Both the position numbers and the translations under genes were made by a program. A DNA stretch of 64,000 nt, taken from the NCBI GenBank assembly GCA_021029095.1, contig JAJOHG010000007.1, forward strand, positions 992,001 through 1,056,000, given 5' to 3'. The DNA comes from Phellopilus nigrolimitatus (lineage: Eukaryota; Basidiomycota; Agaricomycetes; Hymenochaetales; Hymenochaetaceae). Below are positions 39,187 to 50,309 of the stretch, piece after piece (position 1 is the stretch's first letter; each line of letters starts with the position of its first letter). The notes beneath the pieces are model-generated. The model was not told the origin of the DNA. It saw only the letters and a list, made by a program, of their open reading frames with translations, and searched no databases.

Positions 39187-40349
39187 TCACAATTCGCCGT
39201 CCAGATCCATATCCATCGGCTCACCCGGGTCTTCTTGATCCATGCCGACTTGGAACCCGTTTGGGGGGATCGCCATGTTTCCAGCGTCGACGTTGATCTC
39301 CTCAACGTGCACCCCATCTCCTTGCTCAGCCTGCTCCGACTCCTTCGACGGAGGAGTATCTGGGGGAGCGAAGAAGTTCGTGGGCGGGGGACGGAAGAGA
39401 ACGAGCGCACCCTTCTCTTTCTCGGAGCGCATTTGCGGGGGCTTGTACGGGAAATTCGCCTGGCGCTTGATGTGGTCGAGCAGCATAGACGAGATGCTGT
39501 AGTCCGCATTCGAGTCCGCGTGCTCTGCCGCCTCAGGGTGCGGCTCAGCCTCGGACTTGTACTCGTCCTCCGCCTCGGCGACGGCTTCGTCGAGGTCGGT
39601 GATGACTATCCCTGCGCAGCCGTCAGCATAGACTAAGTAGAGACAGAATACACTCGCGACTCACTGTCTTTCTCGCGCTCGTACCACGCCGGTTCCGCGC
39701 CCTTCATGCGCACCTCTGTCAACGCCGGCGTCTGGCTGGGCGGCGGTGGCGACACCGGCGGCGCGCGCCTGTTGAACACGGGTGACACGGGCTCCTCGAC
39801 CGCGTACTCGCTGAGCACGGTATCCTGAGGGGTAGGGCTCATGCTACTAGACGTGTACGCATACGACGTGTCAGACGCGTTCGACGGCGCCTGCGCGATC
39901 ACTGCGGGGAACACCATGCCTGGGAAGGGGGCGCTTTCGCTCGTAAAGTCGAGTTCGGCGTCCATCGTCTGCGGCTCCGTCTGCAGCTGCAGCCCGTTTG
40001 TGCGCGTGCCAGGTTCGATGTGCATGCGCGCCATGCGCCGCTCGATCTCGTCGTAACGCCGGCGCTTATTACGCAGACCGTGCTCGTGCGCCTCGCGTTC
40101 CCCTGCTCCCCTCTCATCCCCGCCGAGTCCCTCCTCTCGCCTCGAGTATCCTCCCGCGCTTTCGGGAGGCGGTGTGGGGTAGATCGTTGCGGGCGCGTCG
40201 TACTCGCCGTCGAGATCAAGGGTGTTAGCGTGGGGAAACGCGGACGCCGTCTCGCCCTCCTCCGACGAATCTGAATGTTTCCGTTTGAGCGATGCCGACG
40301 CGAACCAGGGGTGGCGGAGCGGGTCGGACGCTGTCCAGGTCGACATCAT
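39187..40349 (-). CDS. Unrecognised acidic, Pro-rich protein (369 aa)
   Basis: Two exons, 39665-40349 and 39187-39611, with a 53-nt intron (donor GTGAGT, acceptor GCGCAG), give 369 residues in one frame. The start MMSTWTASDPLRHPWFASAS is followed by a basic KRKHSDSSEEGE, a stretch with a nuclear-signal-like NKRRR (about residue 95), a Ser/Pro-rich middle (VSPPPPSQTPA) and, after the splice, an acidic part (IVITDLDEAVAEAEDEYKSE), HIKRQANFPYKPPQM, and a very acidic tail ending DMDLDGEL. Probably nuclear and largely disordered. I do not recognise the family. Convergent with DPM1. No lesion seen. Confidence 0.7.
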
Positions 40350-40639
40350 CGAGCTGGCTGTTGCACGTCTCCGACGATTTCGACAAGAAAACGCTTTTTC
40401 AGAAAGGCACGGGAGATGTAGTATTCTTAACTAGAAGTGTGTTGAGAATAAAAAGGGGTGGGGAGTCTGCGGAAATAAATAAATGACGATGTGTATAAGC
40501 GGTCTGGGACGTAGAGTCTGCTAGAAAGCTCCATGCTGCTCGACATTCGCGGAATATATCCCAACGCCGAAATGCCACACATTCCCACGAATTCATTGCT
40601 CATTGACTCCTTACTTTTTTAAGACCTCGAGCTCTCATC

Positions 40640-41010
40640 ATGTCGGATGTACAGAAATTCTACCAGGCGTCCTCTTGTCCAGATGGCGACATCATTCCTC
40701 TCACGACATCAATATCCATGTTTACTCTTGTGTTGAAACCTGGTAGGGCTTTTTTAGCCCATTCCACCAGTAGAACCCAGCCGGACTTATCGCATTCCTA
40801 CTCGAGGTCATCTACCCATCTAGCGCTTCTCTGCCATCGCTTCCGAATTATGAAGCCGCTTGGAAGGTGGCGCTTGCTGCAGACAAGTACGATATGGCAT
40901 TTTACAATCCATCGTATCGAAGACAAAGTCTTTTCGCAAGAACTAGGTTGCACTTTACAGCCTCGCGCATCGGTGGAATTGGGCGGACCTAGAGAAGGCA
41001 GCGTCCACTG
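40640..41010 (+). pseudogene. BTB protein relic, block B
   Basis: Starts with ATG and the BTB-like MSDVQKFYQASSCPDGDIIP, then falls out of frame. LLEVIYPS, LPSLPNYEAAWKVALAADKY and DMAFYN follow in a second frame (compare LPDYDFAWALTEAADKYDM in the intact BTB gene). Lies tail-to-tail with DUF6533 copy B, as in blocks A and C. Not expected to be functional. Confidence 0.7.
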
Positions 41011-41079
41011 AGACATTTGGGACGAGCCTTAACGAGAAAAAAATCAAATGCATTCCATCCTGCGCGGATATTATAGATT

Positions 41080-42520
41080 GCCATACCTGGTCACCACCTG
41101 TGCCTGGAAGGGTGTATCAATGGATCGAAGCTGACGCTCTGGCTGACCGAGACAACTCTTCTTCAAGTGTACGTATAACATAGGGGCGACAAGACCCGAT
41201 AGCGCCACGGAAGCCAAGAAATGCACGTTAAGCACAGACCAGTAGTAATGCTTTCAGATTCACTTTAATTTGAAGGGTTATTTGGTGGAGCAGTATAAAG
41301 CTAACCCACCTGGTTAGTAAAGACACGACTTGATACGGCAAACCCAATTCCGAGGGCATAACCTATCAATACGCTGAAGGACAGGTCGTGGCCGTCAAGT
41401 TGGAAGGGAAAAAGGAAGTATTTATATTACTTACAGAGCAAAATATACGAGGTTGTCGTGCACAATAATCTTGAGGATTGGCGACCACTTGATTTGGGTT
41501 TTGTATGAACTCCTGTAGTTCTTCCAAGACTTGCACGAGCAAAGCATGAAGGATATAATCTCGAGAAGAATGAATGGAACCCATACATTCGCGGTGAATT
41601 CTAATTGCTGTGAGATCGTCGTACCTCTGCAAACAATTTGAAAAGATTCACCTTTTAAAAAGACGTCTAAAAATATGAAGAAGCCCAGAGCCAAAGTATC
41701 TATAACATAAAATACTATCACTAGCGATTTTCTGTTGTTGTAGATTGCAGCAACACGAAGTTGCAGCAATACTGAAAATGGCTCAGAATAATTAGGGAAT
41801 TCTACGAAGTCAAGATGTAACTTACACATCGAAGAGAAGAGCACAATGATGCCAATGTAATAAGCAGGCGCCGGTATCAATATAGGCCTAAAATTATCTG
41901 CTAAATGCATTCCATGAGCAAATGAGATCCGGATCATATCGTAATGAAATCGTGAGGATAACTACGATAAAATGGTGTTGTGCCTGTAACGTCTGCACAG
42001 TAGAATGGGGTTAAAAGCCAAGATTTAGCGCCAAATGTAAATAAATATCCTCGGGATAGACTATAGCTGTTATGTTTGACACAAGGATGAGACATCGTTT
42101 CTCATATACAAAATGAACTTATACTCATACCTGAGGCAGAAAACTGGCAAGTATCTTGTCTTAAAAATAGTCTCGTACTTAAAAACGGATAGAGCACGAT
42201 AGTAGATAAACACGAAATACCAGGATATAGATGAGAGAACCTGCGTTCCATTTCTTCTTCTGTAACCAGGAGAACGTGTAAGGGATCTTCTACTTTTTGT
42301 TGTCGCATAGCTTACCCAAACAAATTCAACCTGTTGGAGCATGTATCCAAAACTCTATCCCGCGTATTAATGACCATTTATTACTAACTTCATCATCGAG
42401 AGTCAATACTGTATATATGAACAACGTTATTGAAAGGAAAATTATCTCAGTGGAATACACGTACGGAGGTTGTAGGAAAATGCCGTAAGGAAAGCACCTG
42501 CCAGTGACGACAAGTTAGGC
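41080..42520 (-). pseudogene. DUF6533-like membrane protein, copy B, best preserved
   Basis: Inverted counterpart of copy A and closely similar to copy C. Minus-strand pieces: TVLTLDDE (near 42410), VEFVW, KKKWNAGSLIYIL, then in another frame WYFVFIYYRALSVF and KTRYLPVFCLRYE, and an open stretch from 41937 to 41431 with YYIGIIVLFSS, LLQLRVAAIYNNRK, VIVFYVIDTLALGFFIFLDV, VWVPFILLEIISF and YKTQIKWSPILK. It lacks the in-frame stop seen after TISQ in A and near the same place in C. The frame change between LIYIL and WYF is shared by all three copies, so either it is an old lesion or I have missed an intron. A live gene cannot be excluded. Confidence 0.55.
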
Positions 42521-43161
42521 TTCACTGTTCCCGAGCGTCTATCGGAAACCGGTCTTACAGGGCAGCAGAGTGTCGTATCGCGGGATAGGAACAGTCATAT
42601 GTTGGACGGCAGATACAGTAAATCGGAGCTGATTGTGTAGTGAGTTTCCAAGGGCACATAGGACTGGGTCGATTGGAGACCTTTTCACAGCCTGGGACGC
42701 GGCGCAGATGCTGATTTAGTCCGTCTTATATATGTTGTAAGTCGCACTCGATTACGAACATTCCAAGGTCGAAGACGTTACATAAATGGCTAAAGAGTCT
42801 GCCAGGGAGTGGAGCGCTCAGGCTGTAAAAGACATAAAGCATCAAACCCTGAGACAGAGCGCTGTTATGAGTGTCTGTACGCAAAGGACTCGGCAATCGC
42901 ATCTAACCGTAATGCTGCGGAATTACTTTCGACACTGGAATGTGCTGTACATGTTTCGCCAATCGCTCGATATTACAGAGCACACGCTAGACCTGGATAT
43001 CGAAGTAATAAACAAAATGCCAACAGCAGTGCGAATCGTGATCATAAAACCCCTGATTCCTAGCTCATTTTTGAAAAACACTTTTTGGTGGTATGCGACT
43101 GATAAACACCATAAAGCTTTCGATCAGACAAATCCCGACCAAACAAGATACTCACGACTCT
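42521..43161. other. Block B flank with conserved small fragment
   Basis: Contains TEHTLDLDIEV in a plus-strand frame near 42977 and a stretch near 42800-42850 (GGAGCGCTCAGGCTG, AAAGCATCAAACC) repeated at 59525-59575 beside copy C. No complete gene recognised. The right end is the 3' flank of the TenA-like gene. Confidence 0.45.
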
Positions 43162-44187
43162 TTACTTCCGGGAATTCTGCAAGAGCTCTTCTCCGATCTC
43201 AGGCCAAAAGTCGATCTCGAGCTCAACGACCCTATCCCAGATTACCTCTGCACGTGTCCACAATTCCGATCCACGTTCGATGCCGAGGCTGTCCACAACC
43301 ACGCGACAATCGTCTACGAACTTGATGAACTCGTTATTCGTCCAATTTCCCACAAATTCGTTTATGGCGAGTTCCGCATTTCCGTCTTGTGATGATGATT
43401 TGTTATGAGGACCAGAACCTACGAAAGTCCATGCATCGAGATAGACCTGCATTTAAATATCAGTACTAGGGGTAAGTGTCCATGAACATGTATACGCTGA
43501 GCTCGCCTTCTCCATTGCCCACAGAAAGATCAGTCCCTCTTCGAGAGAACCCCAATTCGCCACGCGCGCCAACTCCGCCGTGTACGCTCTTGTCGCTGAT
43601 CGCTCTTTCCAGCTTTCCAAGTCAAGCCCAAATTTCTCTGCCGCATTCAAGAAGAAACCCGCCTCCCGCACGACATTCTGCAGGGAGAACGTAAGAAGAG
43701 CGAGTACGCGCTGATTCCTCGCCTCCTGCGTACTCCTTATGCCGTGATGAGCGGCGAAGGGGATCTTGGCGATGAGTCCGCCGATAAATCGTGGGTAAGC
43801 ATGTGCAGCATAGATGCGGTCTTGAGAGAGCCAGAGAGCGAGTAGGCTGCTATCAAGCTTGCGGCTGCGTGCCGCCAGGAGGAAAGGGTGTTGCACCGCG
43901 GCACTGTACGGCTTTGTAGTCTCTTTGGAGATCAGATGTTCCGTTAGAGATGTCTATGGCGTTCAAAGTGTACATTTAATAAATACCACACAAACTTACC
44001 TTTTTCGCACACTTCTTGCTTTTTCGCACACTTCAACTTTTCCGCAAACTTTCAACTTTTCCGCACATTACAAGACTTTTCACACACATTCATTTTATTG
44101 CGCATTCATATTTCAAAAAGCACAAATATACAAAAAAAAAAAAAATGCACACACACAACATTGGTAGATATACTATGTAATGGCATA

Positions 44188-45760
44188 TTAAATTGACTTG
44201 TTGCGCTCCTTGTCGTGGAAGAAGTCTGAGACGAGCTTCACGAAGGTTGGAGACAGCTGCGCCGTGTCCAGGCCATAGTAGTCCAGCGGCAGAAGCATCA
44301 CCGGCGCAGCTTGCGCAGAGTACATCGATTCTGGCTGCGGGCCTGCCGACACCATCGCCGCAATGAATGCTGGGTCCTCCGCAATGCCCGTTGTACTGCG
44401 GGGGAGTGGGGGCGTGTGCGTCAATGAAGAAAGAGATGGAGCGAAAAGTTGAGACGAAGCAGCATCAGCAACGCCCAGCAGTCGGTCAACACACAATTGA
44501 TCGACCTCCTCAACACTGGAGCCGTCCTCCGACGCACTTGGAGCTCGACCGGCTCCAGGGAAGCTGCCTGGCGCTGGGCCGCCAGGGAGGCCACCCGCAT
44601 CTGGGAAGCCGCCCGCACCAGGCGCTCCACCCGCACCTGCAGATTGGTAGAACTTCTGCATGATCGGCCTGCGATGCCCTCGAGCTCCTTCTGCTACTCC
44701 TCATACTCCTTTGATGCCTCCTGCGAGTTGTCGAGCCACGAGATCGCCTCATTCACTGCGGTCTCGAGGTGCGTTTTGTCGCTTGTCCTTCACCTTCTCA
44801 TCCATGATTGAGTTGCGCAGGTTGTACGCATAGGACTCAGGCCATTCTTGGCGGTGATGCGTGAAGCTGCTTCCTCACCCCCAGTTATGAGGGAAATAGT
44901 CAGAATTCCATGTCATAAAATAGATATTTGCTTACCATTGCACTTCTCGGCATCGCTGACCATACGCTCGATCCCCTCCTTCATGAGACGACCCTTGTCG
45001 TTGGTGATCGCGATGCGGTTCGACTTTCCGTTCTTCTTGTCAAGGCGGACAAGTTGAGGATACTGTTGGTGTCGATGTCGAAGGTGACCTCAACCTGAGG
45101 AACACCATGCAGCGCAGGTGGGACTAGAACTTGCGGAAGAGGTTGTTATCCTTCGTGCATGCACACTCGCCCTCGAAGACCTGGATAAGGACACCGGGCT
45201 GGTTGTGGTGAACGTTAAGAAGATTTCGGACAACTTCTTCGGGAAAACCGTGTTGCACTTGATGAGCGCGATGACACCGCCGGCGGCCTCGATACTGAGC
45301 GACAGCGGTGCAACATCGAGGAGAAGGAGGTCCTGAGTCTTCTTGGAAGTGTCACCAGCGGGGATGGCAGCTTGGATGGCCGTCACCGGCTTCCTCTTTA
45401 CAGCGGAGGTGTTTCCCTGCTGGGAGCAAGCAAGAGAAGGGTGAATCAAAAAGCAAAATGAGGGGAGGACGGTGAGAACACACCTCAATCCATTCTTAAA
45501 GCCACGGGAAACATTCTTGAGGTGGCGCATGCGGCCCGAGCCCCTCGTCTTGCGGCGCTTCGCCTTCAGACCCCACTCGAACGACCAGATCTTTACAGAC
45601 GGGTACACGCACTGCGCGTAGGCAAGAACAAAAAAAGGTGGGATGCAGCACCGTACGTGACGACCTTGTCGGGGTTGATGGACTTGTTGGACTCCTTGCC
45701 GTTGAAGAAGTCTGAGACGAGCTTCACGATACGGGGGATTCGGATGATGAGGTGTGGACG
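44188..45760 (-). pseudogene. Captured cytosolic Hsp70 3' half, broken and interrupted
   Basis: Pieces of an SSA-type Hsp70 in family order on the minus strand: [20 protein letters not shown] with KVVTYGAA (about 45640-45730), [20 protein letters not shown] and [14 protein letters not shown] (about 45260-45400), [10 protein letters not shown] (near 45080), the lid region with AVNEAISWLDNSQEASKEY (near 44720), and the tail IMQKFYQSAGAGG through SSVEEVD (44500-44660). The stop after EEVD has become CAA (44497-44499). A second partial copy, [18 protein letters not shown], ends at 44188. Several frameshifts. The normal protein is the cytosolic chaperone; this copy cannot make it. Confidence 0.85.
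45395..45625 (-). pseudogene. Captured ribosomal protein eL37 fragment inside Hsp70
   Basis: Minus-strand [20 protein letters not shown], then [19 protein letters not shown], an intron with GTGTGT donor (about 45425-45485), then GNTSAVKRK match the C-terminal half of 60S ribosomal protein eL37, including its basic RNA-binding tail. It sits exactly between the Hsp70 segments ending YGAA and starting QAAIPAGD, which adjoin in a normal Hsp70. The retained intron shows DNA-level capture. Confidence 0.8.
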
Positions 45761-46025
45761 ACGTGGAGGAAAAATGTCAAATGACATCCAAATTGAGCAC
45801 GCATGGCTCGGCAACTTCTGGAAGTGTTACCAAGCAACTTTGGCGCATTTTTGTTTCTTTTGTTTCTCGTTCAACTATCTTGAAATTCTCTATGTATTGG
45901 CTTTGCATGTATCTATTGCCTCAGAATTTTATACCTGCTTGATCATCCTAGATTTCATACTTCAAAAGCAATAAGTACATAATCTAAATCAATATTTTAG
46001 TCTATAACTTGAGAAAATACATGTA

Positions 46026-46320
46026 TTTAGAATGGCCTTAAATCAAGCCTGACAGCTTCCAAGCTTCAGATAATTAAAGTATAGCATGTCCCAGACCTAG
46101 GAAAATAGGTGTCCCTCAAAGTATTTTAGTTTAGAATGACCTTAAATGGAGTCTGACAGCTTCCAAACTTCAGGTAATTAAAGTATGGCATGTCCTGGAC
46201 CTGGGAAAATAGGTGTATCCCAAAGTATTTTATTTTAGAATGACCTTGAATCAAGACTGACAGCCCCCAAACTTCAGATAGTTAAAGTAAAGCACCTCTT
46301 GAGCCTGAAGAAATAGTTCT
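46026..46320. repeat. Three tandem copies of a 104-bp repeat
   Basis: Copies start at 46026, 46130 and 46234, each with TTTAGAATGRCCTT. Shared words are CTGACAGC, CTTCAGATAATTAAAGTA and GAAAATAGGTGT. The third copy is diverged and incomplete at its end. No coding signal. Confidence 0.8.
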
Positions 46321-46696
46321 TCTTTGAATACCTTTGCTTACAACAAGATCAGATTCGGATTTAGAGAGACACATAGTAAGTGTGGCTCGGAAGTAGTTAA
46401 TTACTGCAACCATTGGAGATGCTACAGGCCTACTAGTCGTGGGATCTCTTTGCAATGCTGCTATTCTCCTTATCACTCCCGTACAGCCATTCCAGCTTCC
46501 TTTTCCTGGTCTAGTAGACAAAAGTTGCCTGTTTCTGAGGCTCATCCTGTATGTCAGAATCAGCCTCATCTGTGCCATCCCCTATGATGTCCTCTGTGTC
46601 TAAAACTGAATCTCACTCTGTCCCAGACTCTAGAATTTGCATGCACTCAGCAACTATCTAGAATATTTCAATGCACATTAGTAAGAGAAAACATGT

Positions 46697-47118
46697 CACT
46701 GCAGGCATCCACTTAGAATCCCCTCATGGTGAGTCGATTAGATGTTTTATTTAATTGTGGCTTTCTTCACACATCATAGTTTAACACTTTTGGACACTTT
46801 TATCCAGATTGATTTTTAACTTCCTTAAGCCTTTCTCCGCACAGTTTAGTTAAACTTTCTTTTTGCCTTTGTCCACACAAAAAAGGCTTATCAAAGGGGT
46901 GCTTTGACGAAAACATGCCTTTGTTAAGCCTTTCTTGTGTGGACAAAGGTGAAAAGAAAGTTTAAGTATATCATTCAGAGAAAGGCATAAGAAAGTTAGA
47001 AAGTCATTTGGATAAAAGTGACCAAAAGTGTTAAACTATAATGTGTGGAGAAAGCCACAATTAAATAAAACAACTAATCTACTCACCATGGGGGGATTCT
47101 AAGTGGATGCCCGCAGTG
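46697..47118. mobile_element. Foldback (MITE-like) element nested in the 4.46-kb transposon
   Basis: Long inverted repeat: the left arm begins CACTGCAGGCATCC and the right arm ends GGATGCCCGCAGTG. Arms remain complementary for well over 100 bases (GAATCCCC, ATGGTGAGT, AATTGTGGCTTTCT, GTTTAACACTTTTGG, CCTTTGTCCACACA). TGT on both sides may be a 3-bp target duplication. No coding potential. Confidence 0.75.
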
Positions 47119-47507
47119 TGTAGAGATATGTTTAATTACCTTTTCTTGCCTGTTAACCTGGGTTTTTTTGCACTTCCTTGACTTGACCTGATGTTAGCAG
47201 CAGTCTAAGTCTTCTGGGCTTGCCTGTGCTGATCTCTCCAGAAATGCAATCATTGAGATGGAATATTAGAATGGAATATAAGCACCTTCTTATGTCTCCC
47301 TGGCTTCAACTTAGCTTTGTATTTGTCAAGGTCTAGCATGTTGACCTTTGCCTCAAGAAAATCAGCAGCACCTATTGTAGTGCATAAGCCAGCATCTTGC
47401 AATCCAAGGCAGGAAGCTCAGAAGAGAATATTGTCAGTATAATATCTAACCTAATATTGAGCACTTACCACATTCTCTGTCATGCAGAAGTCCCAGTCAT
47501 TGGGATA

Positions 47508-47878
47508 GGGCATAGCACAGGTTGACCTGTGGGTATTAGTGTTTTGCTAATAGCACAGCAAGTTCAGCTTTGATTTGAATGCTCTTACATGTGTTATGTG
47601 CGCACTATTTAATACTACAACATACAAAAACATGCATTTAGATTGGTCCATTATTGACAGCACTAAAAGCAAACAGGTCATTTAAGACCCATGCACAGGT
47701 TTTCATGACCCATTTGCCTCTAGTGCTGTCAATAATCCATCAATCAAAACATGTGTTTTTGTATGCTGTAGCATTCAACAGTATGCACATAACACCTGTA
47801 AGATCATTCAAAGTGAAGCTAAACTTGCTATGTTATTAGCAAAACACTAATACCCACAGGTCAACCTGTGCTATGCCC
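47508..47878. mobile_element. Foldback (MITE-like) element, 371 bp, TA-flanked
   Basis: Begins GGGCATAGCACAGGTTGACC and ends with its complement, flanked by TA on both sides (47506-47507, 47879-47880). Complementarity continues inward (CTGTGGGTATTAGTG, TTTTGCTAATA, GCACATAACAC). A TA target suggests a Tc1/mariner- or PIF-like origin, by inference only. Confidence 0.75.
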
Positions 47879-48539
47879 TACATGCAGCAGGAACTTCATT
47901 CACCCAGTCTGGCCCATGGCCCTCACCCCAGACACTCATCCAAAATTTAAGAACTGTTTAGAGCTCAGATTCTGCTGAAATATAAGGGACAAGGTCACCA
48001 ACAGTCATACACATGGTATCTGCTTATCCCATTGCAGTGGTGGGCCATGGGCAAATGCAATAGATAGCAAGGTACAGATGGCCAACTTATTTGTTAGCTG
48101 CTTACTAATCTACCCTATCTATCTGTAGCCCGGAAACAGTTTCTGCATGTTCATTGAAATTCCAACAGATTCTAATAAAGATATAACCCAGAGGACAACA
48201 GAGAGCAAGCACAGTGAGCATTCAGAGAGCAAGCACAGTGAGCATTCAGAGACGCGATGTGTCAGTGTGACACAATATATGTGACACAATGTGTCATGTG
48301 TGACATAAATAACTAGTTCGAAGCGTGAGAAATATTATTTGTAAATTAGCCGACAAAGTGCGCGGAAAAATCCAAAGTGTGCGTTTTTTGATTAAATGTA
48401 CACTTTGAACGCCATAGATGTCGGCATAGTTGTCAAGCTGCGAAAGAAAAGGATTATAATGATCGCCAACGCTTTCGGAAGGGTATCGGTTAGGCCCGAT
48501 TCAGAGTTTCGTCATGCCTTCGCGACGCACCTCAATTAT

Positions 48540-49590
48540 CACTTCAGGCACCCCCCTACAGAGGACCTATTAGATATAACTCTCCCCAAGAGGGTTTGGC
48601 CTATTAGGTCCCCTTTTTCAGTGGCATTCCCAAGGGGTGTGGGTTTTCCCAGAGGTCTGGATTTTCCCAATTTCGGGAATTCCCCAGACTGATCTCAGGG
48701 TCTCTGGGAAAACCCAGCCATGGGTAATCCCATAGCTTGTCACTGGCTGTCAGGGGGTCCTGGTTTGGGAATTCCCCAATAAATAGACCTAATAATAGCA
48801 GTTTTTTCTTTGCTGCATAGCATACATATACTGGATTCTACAGTACTAATTAGAGCCCAAACCACACTTTGAACTGGTCTGGGCCACCAGGGGTTTAGTA
48901 CAAACTGGGTCAGAGGCAGGTCAATTCAGGGGCCAGTCAGGACATAATTCCTCTGACAAAATACAGGAAGTTAAGCCACAATGTATATACAGGCTTCCTT
49001 TAACTGTGCATGTCAATATGCCATATCACAGGGATAATTTCTCTTTCTAAAACTCCTATGGTAAAGTTGCAGTCATATTGCACAGGCTCATTTTGAAATA
49101 GTATAAAAAAAACATGTTGGATTGCACAACTTATATCCTAAGATACAGATAACATTATCCTGACTGTACGGCACTATACAATTTTACTATGTGGTTATAT
49201 GTAGTTATATGAGGTATTTACAAGCTCGGGAACTCCCAGCATGGGTATTCCCAAGATTGGGAAATCCCAACACGGACATTCCCAAGATTGGGAACTCCCA
49301 AGACTGGGAACTCCCAGCATGGACATTCCCAAGATTGGGAACTCCCAAGACTGGGAACTCCCAGCATGGACATTCCCAAGACTGGGAACTCCCAGCATGG
49401 ACATTCCCAAGATTGGGAAATCCCAGCACGGACATTCCCAAGATTGGGAACTCCCAAGACTGGGAACTCCCAGCATGGACATTCCCAAGCTTGGGAACTC
49501 CCAAGACTGGGAACTCCCAAGTTTGGGAACTCCCAAGACTGGGAACTCCCAAGTTTGGGAGATCTCAGCTTGGGCATTCCCAAACTCAGG
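48540..49590 (+). repeat. Left inverted arm of the 7.6-kb element
   Basis: Inverted counterpart of 55215-56157. The outer ~690 bp is unique sequence with GGGAATTCCC palindromes; the inner part is a minisatellite. Length differs between arms only in the minisatellite. Confidence 0.88.
49229..49585. repeat. Minisatellite, ~15-16-bp units
   Basis: About 23 imperfect units of the type GGGAACTCCCAAGACT, GGGAACTCCCAGCAT or GGACATTCCCAAGATT. Each is near-palindromic (GGGAxxTCCC). Because the units avoid stop codons, several frames on both strands stay open; these are not genes. Confidence 0.85.
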
Positions 49591-50309
49591 ATTTCCCAGC
49601 TAGACAAAGCATACTTAGGATAAGTCTTTCACACCTTAAAATTCAATGCATTATAGTAAGACAATATTACAGGTGGGTATAGGAGCTGTACAAGATTACC
49701 TGGGTGCTAATTACCACATTTCCAGAATTTTACTTACCATGATAATTTCAAAGTTTCACTATATGGCTGCTGGGGCTGCAGCAGGTTCTAATCGGCAGTC
49801 CCGGCACTCCGGCATGACCCTGGCCTACTCCAAAAGTGGTTGGCAGTTGCGCACTGCCTGCCTTCTCTTGTTATAGGAATTATTTGTATTTGTAATATCA
49901 TTGCCCAACCTTCGCTGGCGGGTCGTAAAATCAGCCTAGACCAATTCAGGCACCCTGCGGACACCCCTGATTGATTGCATCCCTGCTTTTTTGGGCGGCT
50001 GGCCGACGCGATCCCAACGCGCATCACGTCGTTCCCCGACGCTCCCGCCGCGACAGCGAGCTTTGCTTTTTTTCCCTGTTTGCTTTTGTATTCGTTACCT
50101 ATCCATCCAGATCATAATACTACAAGAATTATTCATTTACGCTATACATTCTAAAAGGGGGCGGGAAGCGCTCGCTCACCCGCACGCCGCGTCGGGCCCT
50201 CGGGCCCGTTCATCCCTCCGCCTGCTGCATGTTGCCCTGTATCCCTGCGTATCATCCCGCATTTCTGCGCTCACTACCGACCGACTGCCCACGCTCCCTG
50301 ACCAACCCG

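Larger units (their letters stand above)
43955..48416. mobile_element. Non-autonomous TIR transposon carrying host gene fragments, 4462 bp
   Basis: Ends are 26-bp perfect inverted repeats beginning TATGGCGTTCAAAGTG (43955-43980 and 48391-48416), flanked by a 6-bp target duplication GATGTC (43949-43954 and 48417-48422). Inside each end are repeats of CGCACACTT with short C/T-rich spacers (for example 44005-44050 and 48360-48390), probable transposase-binding sites. No transposase frame was seen. It carries a broken Hsp70/eL37 chimera (about 44.19-45.76 kb), three 104-bp tandem repeats and two nested foldback elements. The intact TenA frame across the junction independently proves the ends. Superfamily not assigned. 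Confidence 0.9.
43162..48427 (-). pseudogene. TenA/THI-4 (haem-oxygenase-like fold) gene split by a transposon
   Basis: Coding parts lie at 48423-48427 (ATG and two bases), 43507-43954 and 43162-43446. Removing the 4462-bp element and one target copy leaves one frame of 246 codons with no other lesion, the usual size for the family. Its start reads MPTSLTEHLISK, and later parts show LSQDRIYAAHAYPRFIGGL, LTFSLQNVVREAGFF, WGSLEEGLIFLWAMEK, then after the intron VYLDAWTFVGSG and FIKFVDDCRVVVDS. The intron at 43447-43506 has a GC donor (AAG|GCGAGC). The element separates the start codon from all other codons, and a second element sits in the promoter, so expression of a full product is unlikely. 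Members of this superfamily act in thiamine salvage or are uncharacterised; the TenA catalytic Cys was not seen. Confidence 0.85.

Noticed and set aside
43955..48416. 4.46-kb stretch as a natural intron of the TenA-like gene
   Set aside because: It is bounded by perfect 26-bp inverted repeats and a 6-bp direct duplication, carries unrelated gene pieces, and its edges do not match GT-AG.
49229..49585. Possible CRISPR-like array
   Set aside because: Units are contiguous and near-palindromic with no unique spacers, and the host is a eukaryote.
49191..49682. Several long open frames encoding WELP/GNSQ or GVPSLGSS repeats on both strands, also at 55119-55506
   Set aside because: They are translations of the stop-free minisatellite in the transposon arms; the same repeat reads open in several frames, which a real gene would not.
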